Shown: positions 7,414-13,610 of the stretch, one piece after another
How positions within the stretch are numbered: position 1 is the first letter of the stretch
Layout: each line of letters opens with the position of its first letter
NCBI GenBank assembly: GCA_003646305.1
Contig: QNFJ01000035.1
Location: forward strand, 1-13,610
Source: Gammaproteobacteria bacterium
GTDB taxonomy: Bacteria > Pseudomonadota > Gammaproteobacteria > Methylococcales > UBA2780
Direction: 5' to 3'
DNA: 13,610 nucleotides
The notes under the pieces: generated by a model
Database searches by the model: none
Told to the model about the DNA's origin: nothing
The model's input: only the letters and a program-made list of their open reading frames with translations
Position numbers and translations under genes: made by a program

Positions 7414-8099
7414 TGTGCCGCAAGTAATTTGCGAGTTTCAGAAAGTGACTCTTCGGCTAGTGGCTGATGCTTTTCATTAAGCAAAATCCCATCTAGCTTT
7501 TTTGTCAGGCTGCTAGCGGTTTGTACCAATTCATCAAAAACGACCAGGGGATCACTTTGCTCGTTCACTTCAAGAAAGAGAACGATACCCGGTGTTTCGA
7601 AGGACTGTTTTCTATCCTCAGGAAATGTGCCCGGCTCAATAAGACTGGCAACGCTGAAGCGATCACTATTTTGCGGGTCAAAATGCCGGTGATAAATGCC
7701 CATCTCTCCCCGTGCGAGCCCCAACGATTCAAGAGCGAGGCGCAATTCGTTTCCGTCAAACTGCCCATTATTCGCTGCAATCACTGAAATCTGAATAACA
7801 CTGGGAGCTGATTTGGTTACCGGCTGAGTTGTTAACGGAACCTTTTCAGGGATTTCTGCTGTTGACCGGCTGGCCGTCATTGACGGGAGTTCCAGCATTT
7901 CAGCCTTTTCGCCGCTGCTCTCCATCTTCATCTGCTCTAATTCAATCGGCTCTTCTGCAAATTCCTGCTGTCGTTGTTGGCGAAGAAGCGCCTCGGTCTT
8001 TTTAAGCGTCCGTTTATGAAGCCAGTCCCATAACAGCAGCCCGGCAATTAAGAACAGTCCTGAAATAGCGACAACGATTCGAAAAAAATTACTATCCAT
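7410..8099 (-). CDS. zipA: Cell-division protein ZipA
   Basis: ZipA anchors and bundles FtsZ filaments at the inner membrane in the early divisome. The 229-residue protein starts with a membrane segment (about 5-25, FFRIVVAISGLFLIAGLLLW) followed by basic residues (HKRTLKK). A variable linker rich in Glu, Gln, Pro and Ser spans about 35-98. The C-terminal FtsZ-binding domain covers about 100-229 (starting VIQISVIAANNGQFDGNEL, then GLARGEMGIYHRHFD and FSVASLIEPGTF), which matches ZipA well. It is shorter than E. coli ZipA (328 residues); the difference lies in the linker, which is known to vary. The start lies 5 nt after the smc stop, and its end overlaps ligA. This position between smc and ligA is the typical one in gammaproteobacteria such as Pseudomonas. 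Confidence 0.97.
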   Translation of the reverse strand: MDSNFFRIVVAISGLFLIAGLLLWDWLHKRTLKKTEALLRQQRQQEFAEEPIELEQMKMESSGEKAEMLELPSMTASRSTAEIPEKVPLTTQPVTKSAPSVIQISVIAANNGQFDGNELRLALESLGLARGEMGIYHRHFDPQNSDRFSVASLIEPGTFPEDRKQSFETPGIVLFLEVNEQSDPLVVFDELVQTASSLTKKLDGILLNEKHQPLAEESLSETRKLLAAQ

Positions 8100-8104
8100 C
8101 TATT

Positions 8105-11100
8105 TTATAACTCGGCAAGTTTAACGGCTTCATCAATATCAACCGAGACCATCCTGGAAATGCCCGGTTCACTCATTGTAACGCCTGCGAGGTGTTGTGC
8201 GATTTCCATAGTGGCTTTATTGTGAGAAATAAATAGAAACTGGACACTACTGGACATCTCTTTCACAAGTTCACTAAAGCGGGTTACATTAGCATCATCA
8301 AGCGGCGCATCAACCTCATCAAGCAGGCAAAATGGTGCAGGATTTAGGTCGAAAATGGAAAAAACCAGCGCGACAGCCGTCAACGCTTTTTCACCCCCTG
8401 AAAGGAGCTGAATGGAGCTATTTCGTTTTCCTGGTGGAGAGGCCATCACTGAGACACCGGTAGAAAGCAGATCCCTGTCATCAAGCGATAAATAGGCACG
8501 GCCTCCTCCAAATAATTTTGGAAAGCGTTGCTGAAAGCCGGCATTAACTTTCTCAAATGTCTCTTTAAAGAGTGCTTTTGTTTCCTGATCTATTTTGCTA
8601 ATAGCCTGCTCAAGCATGGTAAGTGATTGCGCCAGGTCATCATGCTGTTCGCCCAGGTAAGTCATGCGCTCAGAGAGCGCTTCATGCTCTTCTATGGCGA
8701 CTAAATTAATGGTTCCAAGCCGCCCAATTTTTCCCGATAGTCGCTCAATCTGTTCCTGCCATTCTAAGGTGTTAGCACTCTCCACCATTGTTCCAATAAC
8801 AACCTGTGGCGTCGTCCCTTGCTCTTTAAGCTGCTGAACCACAGTCTCTCGATGAACAATCCTACCTTCCTGTGAAATTCGTGCTTTCTCCAGGGCTTCT
8901 CTTTTCCGATTAATGGCTAACTCTAAGTGAGCCCGTTTTTCACTATTTTCCCGGATACTGTTCTCAATGATAGATAGCTCTCGGCGAGCCTGCTGGAGCG
9001 CCTCTTCAACGCTCATTTTTTTCTGCATCATTGACCGATGTTCTGTCTCCTGGTTCGCAATTATTATCTCAGACTCGTCGCCAGGTGGTTTTATCTCTGC
9101 TATTCGTTGTTCGACCTGTTTAAGCTGTGCCTCTGCCCGCTCAATATTTTTAATAGTGAAGTTTTCAGCTGCTTTGAGCGAATCAAAGCGCGAAGTAAGG
9201 CTATGTATAGCGTCCCTTAATTCTCTAACATGTTGATTGGCCGACTCTTGCTCCGATTTCAGCTCATCTCTTTGAGTAATCAAACACACCCTGTCGTCGT
9301 CAAAACCGGCCGTTTTGAGCTCTGTCTCTTCTATTTGTGCTAACGATATTTTCTGCTTTTGGGTGGTATCGGCCTCTTCAAGGTTGATCTCCTCAAGTTC
9401 CTGCTGAATTTTCTCCCGCCGCCCTCTGTTTTGTTCAAAATGAGCCACCAGACCTGCCTGCTTTGATTTTTTGGAGGTTAATAAATTGAGGTTCTGGTTT
9501 TGTTTCGAACGAAGGGAAACACGATCATTTTCGAGCGCTTGCAGTTGTGATAAAGAAATTTGTAAGGCCTGATTTCCCTCATCGGTCACTTTGACCAGTT
9601 GGACCTCTTTTTTACGTAGCTGTTTGAGCTCTTTTTCTTTTTGTAGCAGCCCGGATTTCGCACTCCTTTGACCGCCTTTAATTAGCCAGCCACGCCCCAT
9701 CCAGATACCATCAACTGTAATAATTGATTCACCATCTTTTAGCTGACTCACTCGCAAATAGGCGTCATCAAGGCTTTCTGCACAGAGGATTGTTCCCAAA
9801 AGCCCACCAAGAGGCCAGGGTGATTTTACCTTGCATAACAATCGCTGATGATTAGAGGGGGCAATAGTTACCGGCACTGCTTTATCAATGATGGCAACCC
9901 CCTCATTTAGCAAGCCATTAAGTTGGCCAAGAAATGGCTTGGGCGTCTTTACACAAATCGCTTCAAGAAATTCAGAAAGCACCATTTCCACGGCGTTTTC
10001 CCAACCATTTTCCACCTCTATTAGCTCAATCAACCTCGGCGCCCCATTGAGCCCTTGCTCCTCAAGCCATTTAGCAAGCTCAAGTCGGTCACGGCCCGTT
10101 GCGTGCTCGACAATTTTCTCAAGTGCAGCAATACGACCGGATGCCGATTGAAGCTCTGTTCTGCTCTGGCTGATTTCCTGGTTAAGCTGTTGGTTTAACT
10201 CACGAGCAGCAGTGATATCTTCATCGAATTGATCAAGCTGTCTCTGCATCTGCTTGCTCTGCTTGTCGAGCTGATCAATTTCAATTTGAGAGCGCTCTAG
10301 TGACTCGCAGACGCCTTCATCTTTTAACTGCTCAGACTCCTGTTTCAGGCGCTGTTGCCTTTTCAGAAGCTGCTGCTGTTGTTGCTCCAGAAAGCGCAGC
10401 CTGGCCTGGTGCGTTTTGAGTTGTTCCTTAGGCTCAGAAGCCAAATTTATAAATTGCTCCCATTCAGACTGCCAGACATGGTTTCGGCTGTTTGTTTTGT
10501 CTTGATGACTGATCGCTAGCAGCTCTTTAGCGGTAGTTTCCGCTTTTTTAGCCTTTATTTTAATCTTTTCTTGATGAAATTCGGTCAGCTGTTTTTTATC
10601 TTGATCGATAGATGAGATGTATCGTGATTGCTCTTTGGATGCTCTGAATAATTCCTGCTCAGCTTGCTTATGCAGTGATTTAGCATGGCTAATATTTTGC
10701 TCCACACGGGCAATTTCAGCACCCAATTCATAAAAGTTTGCCTGTACGCCATCGACATTAAGCTGGCAGGTTTTATAGTAGCTTCTGGCCTTTTCAGTCG
10801 AAATATCCAGTCGCTGCTGCTCGGTGATCATTTTTTCCAGTTCACTTTCATATTGCAGCGTCTCCAGGTTCTGGACTTGAAGTTGCTCATCAAAATTTTT
10901 CCAGTGGAGCGCTAGCAACTCACACTTGTAACGGCGCTCATCGGCCTTGAGTCTTTTATATGTTTCCGCAGCTTTAGCCTGTCGTTTTAGCTTCTCAAGC
11001 TGTTTTCCCAGTTCCTCTCTCAGATCATTGAGTCGTTCAAGGTTCTCACCTGTATGACGCATTCTGATTTCAGTCTCGTGCCGCCGCTCCTTGTATTTCG

Positions 11101-11611
11101 AAACTCCCGCGGCTTCCTCAAGAAATACCCGTAGCTCTTCTGGTTTCGCCTCAATCAAGCGAGAAATCATGCCCTGCTCAATAATGGCGTAACTTCTGGG
11201 GCCAAGACCAGTCCCCAGAAAAATATCGGTAATATCTCGGCGCCGGCATTTTGTACCATTTAACAGGTAGGTAGACTGTCCATCTCGCGTGACCTGGCGT
11301 TTAATCGAAAGCTGGCTGTATTTTGAGTACTCCCCACCGATCGTGCCATCATCATTGTCAAAAATTAATTCAACAGAGGCTTTACCAATGGGTTTTCTGG
11401 ATGAGGAGCCATTAAAAATGACATCCGCCATTGAGCCGCCACGAAGATTCTTCGCCGAGCTTTCCCCCATAACCCACCGAACCGCGTCAATAATATTTGA
11501 TTTCCCACAACCATTTGGGCCGACAATTCCAACCAGATTAACCGGTAAAGGAATGGTTGTTGGCTCAACAAAAGACTTAAATCCCGATAACTTTATTTTT
11601 TCCAGACGCAT
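8105..11611 (-). CDS. smc: Chromosome-condensation ATPase SMC
   Basis: SMC is the long coiled-coil ATPase that, with ScpA and ScpB, compacts and segregates the chromosome. The protein has 1168 residues, normal for bacterial SMC. The N-terminal head has the Walker A motif GPNGCGKS (31-38) and RRDITDIFLGTGLGPRSYAI, then EQGMISRLIEAKPEELR. Long coiled-coil arms (about 165-500 and 660-1000) are rich in Glu, Gln, Lys and Leu. Between them is the hinge (about 500-655), including APRLIELIEVENGWENAVE and the Gly-rich GRGWLIKGGQ. The C-terminal head has the signature LLSGGEKALTA (1069-1079) and Walker B FCLLDEVDAPLDD with catalytic Glu1099, followed by FLFISHNK. No motif is damaged. There is no strong ribosome site before the ATG. 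It is the first gene of smc-zipA-ligA, divergent from queF. The scpA/scpB partners are not in the window. Confidence 0.99.
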   Translation of the reverse strand: MRLEKIKLSGFKSFVEPTTIPLPVNLVGIVGPNGCGKSNIIDAVRWVMGESSAKNLRGGSMADVIFNGSSSRKPIGKASVELIFDNDDGTIGGEYSKYSQLSIKRQVTRDGQSTYLLNGTKCRRRDITDIFLGTGLGPRSYAIIEQGMISRLIEAKPEELRVFLEEAAGVSKYKERRHETEIRMRHTGENLERLNDLREELGKQLEKLKRQAKAAETYKRLKADERRYKCELLALHWKNFDEQLQVQNLETLQYESELEKMITEQQRLDISTEKARSYYKTCQLNVDGVQANFYELGAEIARVEQNISHAKSLHKQAEQELFRASKEQSRYISSIDQDKKQLTEFHQEKIKIKAKKAETTAKELLAISHQDKTNSRNHVWQSEWEQFINLASEPKEQLKTHQARLRFLEQQQQQLLKRQQRLKQESEQLKDEGVCESLERSQIEIDQLDKQSKQMQRQLDQFDEDITAARELNQQLNQEISQSRTELQSASGRIAALEKIVEHATGRDRLELAKWLEEQGLNGAPRLIELIEVENGWENAVEMVLSEFLEAICVKTPKPFLGQLNGLLNEGVAIIDKAVPVTIAPSNHQRLLCKVKSPWPLGGLLGTILCAESLDDAYLRVSQLKDGESIITVDGIWMGRGWLIKGGQRSAKSGLLQKEKELKQLRKKEVQLVKVTDEGNQALQISLSQLQALENDRVSLRSKQNQNLNLLTSKKSKQAGLVAHFEQNRGRREKIQQELEEINLEEADTTQKQKISLAQIEETELKTAGFDDDRVCLITQRDELKSEQESANQHVRELRDAIHSLTSRFDSLKAAENFTIKNIERAEAQLKQVEQRIAEIKPPGDESEIIIANQETEHRSMMQKKMSVEEALQQARRELSIIENSIRENSEKRAHLELAINRKREALEKARISQEGRIVHRETVVQQLKEQGTTPQVVIGTMVESANTLEWQEQIERLSGKIGRLGTINLVAIEEHEALSERMTYLGEQHDDLAQSLTMLEQAISKIDQETKALFKETFEKVNAGFQQRFPKLFGGGRAYLSLDDRDLLSTGVSVMASPPGKRNSSIQLLSGGEKALTAVALVFSIFDLNPAPFCLLDEVDAPLDDANVTRFSELVKEMSSSVQFLFISHNKATMEIAQHLAGVTMSEPGISRMVSVDIDEAVKLAEL

Positions 11612-11665
11612 AGCTGTTAAAATATCGAGGTGGTTGACAGGGAGCTGAGGGTTTGCATTTTTATA

Positions 11666-11714
11666 CCAATATAAATTAGATTAATTGTATTGTTTATTAT
11701 GTTGTTTATATTGG
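11666..11714. promoter_or_regulatory. 10-bp inverted repeat in the divergent smc/queF control region
   Basis: CCAATATAAA at 11666-11675 is repeated exactly in inverted orientation as TTTATATTGG at 11705-11714, separated by 29 AT-rich bases. The element lies between two divergent genes, 55 bp from smc and 85 bp from queF. It could be a two-site operator, a bending or binding region for a nucleoid protein, or a chance product of AT-rich sequence. An exact 10-bp match at this spacing makes chance less attractive but does not exclude it. Confidence 0.4.
11685..11712 (+). promoter_or_regulatory. Candidate sigma70 promoter for queF
   Basis: TTGTAT (11685-11690, half of the -35 consensus) is followed after 16 nt by TATATT (11707-11712, 5 of 6 to the -10 consensus). 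This would start transcription near 11719, giving a leader of about 80 nt before the queF ATG. The -10 sits inside the right arm of the inverted repeat. I see no preQ1 riboswitch-like motif in the leader. The AT-rich context offers other possible -10 elements, so confidence is low. Confidence 0.3.
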
Positions 11715-11798
11715 ATAAATACTTTTTATTAAAGCAGCAGTGACACCTAGCTTAGCCACACGAACATCTCCGCTAATTGTACTAATAACTGAACTAAT

Positions 11799-12188
11799 AT
11801 GTCTTCATTACCCAGTAAAAACTTAGAAACTTTTGTTAACCCACAGATTGATCGCGACTACACAATTCGAATCGATATCCCTGAATTTAGCTGTCTTTGT
11901 CCTAAAACAGGACAACCCGATTTTGCGACAATCAAAATTGAATACGTACCAAACCAGTCATGCGTCGAGTTGAAGGCCCTTAAACTATATATCTGGTCTT
12001 TTCGAGATGAAGGCGCATTTCATGAGGCGGTAACCAACCAGATACTTGACGACCTTGTTGCCGCTTGTGACCCCTGCTTTATGCGCGTGCGGGCAGAATT
12101 TAATGTCCGTGGTGGAATCTACACATCTGTTATCGCTGAGCACCGTGATTCCGAGTGGACTGCCCCAACTCCGGTTGTACTACCCTGA
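11799..12188 (+). CDS. queF: NADPH-dependent 7-cyano-7-deazaguanine reductase QueF, type I
   Basis: QueF reduces the nitrile of preQ0 to the aminomethyl group of preQ1 using NADPH, in the pathway to queuosine in tRNA. The 129-residue protein has the short single-domain (type I) form. The motif FSCLCPKTGQPDFATI holds the nucleophile Cys34 that forms the thioimide with preQ0, and Asp41, matching Cys55 and Asp62 of the Bacillus enzyme. The QueF motif follows as CVELKALKLYIWSFRDEG, with substrate-binding Glu58, and FHE has His75. Gly-rich FNVRGGIYTS (101-110) is near the end. E. coli has the longer two-domain type II form, so this lineage differs from enterics. The ATG has no obvious ribosome site. 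The gene is divergent from smc and 56 nt before the barrel gene. Confidence 0.97.
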   Translation: MSSLPSKNLETFVNPQIDRDYTIRIDIPEFSCLCPKTGQPDFATIKIEYVPNQSCVELKALKLYIWSFRDEGAFHEAVTNQILDDLVAACDPCFMRVRAEFNVRGGIYTSVIAEHRDSEWTAPTPVVLP

Positions 12189-12244
12189 CAATCTGTAAAC
12201 TCTGCTATATTTTGTGCTGAACTTAACACGATCTGGTTATAAAA

Positions 12245-13609
12245 ATGGATATTAAACCTCTGCTAGTTATTCTTAGTTTTGCACTCCCTTTCGCTGCTCA
12301 AGCAGAAGATGAGGAGTTACTTCTTGATGAAGAGGAGACATTAGAGCTAATTGAAGATGATGATGCTCTCAGTCTCGATGAGGATTCTGACTCAATGGAA
12401 CTATCAAATGACATGCTTATAGCTGATACGATCGATTCTCAGAATGAAGATGATTCACCATTCACGTTCGAAGGTTCTGTTGGCATTGAATATCGTCGGT
12501 TTTACCAGAAAGGCGCTGCGCCAACGCAGGACTACCACAACAATTTTTCATTCAAAATTGAGCCCACCTGGCGTTATGAGTGGGATGATGGCTCACAGAA
12601 TATTGTTTTCACCCCTTTTGCTCGAGTTGATGACCAGGATGAAGAGCGAACCCATTTTGATATTCGTGAGCTCTTATGGACAAAATTTACGGGTGACTGG
12701 ACCATTAGAGCCGGTGTAGGAAAAGTCTTCTGGGGTGTTACCGAATCGCAGCACCTCGTTGATATTATCAACCAGACGGATTTTGTTGAGAATATAAATG
12801 GTGAAGAAAAGCTGGGGCAATCCATGCTCAACCTGGCTTACACGGCAGATTACGGCACTTTTGATCTGTTCGTTCTACCCGGATTCAGAGAACGTACCTT
12901 TCCAGGTGAAGATGGTCGTTTGAGGCTGATTCCACAAGTGGATAATGATCATGCTTTGTATGAATCTGGAGCAGGAGATGACCATATCGATTTTGCGGTT
13001 CGGTGGGCACAGACAATTGGTGACTGGGATATCGGTTTAGCCCATTTTCATGGAACAACAAGAGATCCACAATATGTTCCTGTTTTTAACGGTGTCGGGG
13101 CACCACCTGTAAAGCTTCTGGCTTATTATGAAATTATTGATCAAACAAGCATCGACACCCAGGCAGTAAAAGGTAACTGGCTCTGGAAACTTGAAGCCTA
13201 CTCACGCGGTGGCCAGGGGTCAGGCCGGTTTGAAGCTGCGGCCACCGGTTTTGAATATACTTTTAGCGGCGTTTTTGAGACAGGCGCAGATCTTGGGTTG
13301 CTAGCCGAGTACCTGTACGATAATCGCGACATAAGCGAGCTGACAACACCTTTTGATGATGACATTTATCTTGGCACACGCTTTGGGTTTAATGATACGC
13401 AAAGTACCGAACTGCTAATTGGCTTTATAATGGATCGCAGAAACAATAGTGAGTGGACCTATAGCGTAGAGGGTAGCCGTCGAATTGCTGAAGACTGGAA
13501 AATCAGTTTAGAGGCTCGAGGCTTTGGAAGTGCAGGCCCTGAATACCCCATTTCACATTCCGTTAGAAAAGATGACTACATCATGTTTGAGCTAGAAAGA
13601 TTTTTCTAG
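12245..13609 (+). CDS. Putative outer-membrane beta-barrel protein with highly acidic N-terminus
   Basis: I do not recognise a characterised family for this 454-residue protein. It starts with a clear signal peptide (MDIKPLLVILSFALPFAAQA, cut after residue 20). Residues 21-70 are extraordinarily acidic: 24 Asp/Glu of 50 and no Lys or Arg. From about residue 72 the sequence becomes alternating, aromatic-rich strands (GSVGIEYRRFYQ, IVFTPFARVDD, IDFAVRWAQTIGDWDIGLAHF) separated by polar loops, and the chain ends in ELERFF with a terminal Phe, the usual signature for Bam-assembled barrels. A motif GKVFWGVTESQHLVDIIN (about 160-177) recalls the 'WGES...DIIN..D' segment of DUF1302-like porins, but this is from memory and only suggestive. 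It follows queF by 56 nt on the same strand with no strong ribosome site, so it may be co-transcribed or have its own promoter. The gene is complete, with TAG at 13607-13609. Confidence 0.75.
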   Translation: MDIKPLLVILSFALPFAAQAEDEELLLDEEETLELIEDDDALSLDEDSDSMELSNDMLIADTIDSQNEDDSPFTFEGSVGIEYRRFYQKGAAPTQDYHNNFSFKIEPTWRYEWDDGSQNIVFTPFARVDDQDEERTHFDIRELLWTKFTGDWTIRAGVGKVFWGVTESQHLVDIINQTDFVENINGEEKLGQSMLNLAYTADYGTFDLFVLPGFRERTFPGEDGRLRLIPQVDNDHALYESGAGDDHIDFAVRWAQTIGDWDIGLAHFHGTTRDPQYVPVFNGVGAPPVKLLAYYEIIDQTSIDTQAVKGNWLWKLEAYSRGGQGSGRFEAAATGFEYTFSGVFETGADLGLLAEYLYDNRDISELTTPFDDDIYLGTRFGFNDTQSTELLIGFIMDRRNNSEWTYSVEGSRRIAEDWKISLEARGFGSAGPEYPISHSVRKDDYIMFELERFF

Positions 13610-13610
13610 C

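Noticed and set aside
8105..11611. smc as a candidate for an SMC-like defence (Wadjet or similar) component
   Set aside because: Length, hinge, motifs and the smc-zipA-ligA context are those of the housekeeping condensin, and no JetA/B/D-like genes are nearby.
11289..11648. 119-codon plus-strand frame over the smc start and the smc/queF gap
   Set aside because: It mostly overlaps the SMC N-terminal head, which has an intact Walker A motif; there is no ribosome site or recognisable domain.
11715..11798. preQ1 riboswitch upstream of queF
   Set aside because: The leader is AT-rich and I found neither the preQ1-I hairpin with its A-rich tail nor a recognisable type II layout. queF is more often unregulated by such elements in gammaproteobacteria.
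1..13610. CRISPR arrays, tRNAs, transposases or phage genes
   Set aside because: I saw no regularly spaced repeats, no tRNA-like cloverleaf or CCA ends, and no transposase or integrase motifs on either strand.

Overview
The window looks like a chromosomal segment of a gammaproteobacterium. The best evidence is the smc-zipA-ligA gene order, a core arrangement of that class (zipA is essentially restricted to Gammaproteobacteria), together with a short type I QueF and Gram-negative envelope export genes. I cannot name a genus. There are no RNA genes, insertion sequences, phage genes or CRISPR arrays, and coding density is high: no gap between genes exceeds about 190 bp.

Layout. Bases 1-4661 (minus strand) form a tight export operon read right to left: an AI-2E family permease, a NodT/TolC-type outer-membrane lipoprotein, an HlyD/EmrA-type periplasmic adaptor and a DUF2955 inner-membrane protein that runs off the left edge. 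Junctions are a few bases apart or overlapping, except before the DUF2955 gene, whose start needs a GTG codon. Bases 4835-5293 (minus) hold a small exported DUF4124-type protein with a proline/arginine-rich tail. Bases 5395-11611 (minus) are the ligA, zipA and smc cluster in transcription order smc, zipA, ligA, with 5-nt and -4-nt junctions. Bases 11612-11798 are a divergent AT-rich control region with a 10-bp inverted repeat. Bases 11799-12188 (plus) are queF (queuosine synthesis), followed at 12245-13609 (plus) by an outer-membrane beta-barrel protein with a very acidic N-terminus that I cannot assign to a characterised function.

How the genes work together. The export operon would build an envelope-spanning pump: DUF2955 protein in the inner membrane, HlyD adaptor across the periplasm, NodT channel in the outer membrane. 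The AI-2E permease is a separate kind of transporter that shares the transcript. smc, zipA and ligA serve chromosome organisation, FtsZ-ring anchoring and DNA nick sealing. queF and the barrel gene share a strand but have no evident functional link. Most of the window is ordinary core genome. The parts most worth a second look are the permease/efflux operon, the acidic barrel protein and two inverted repeats in upstream regions.
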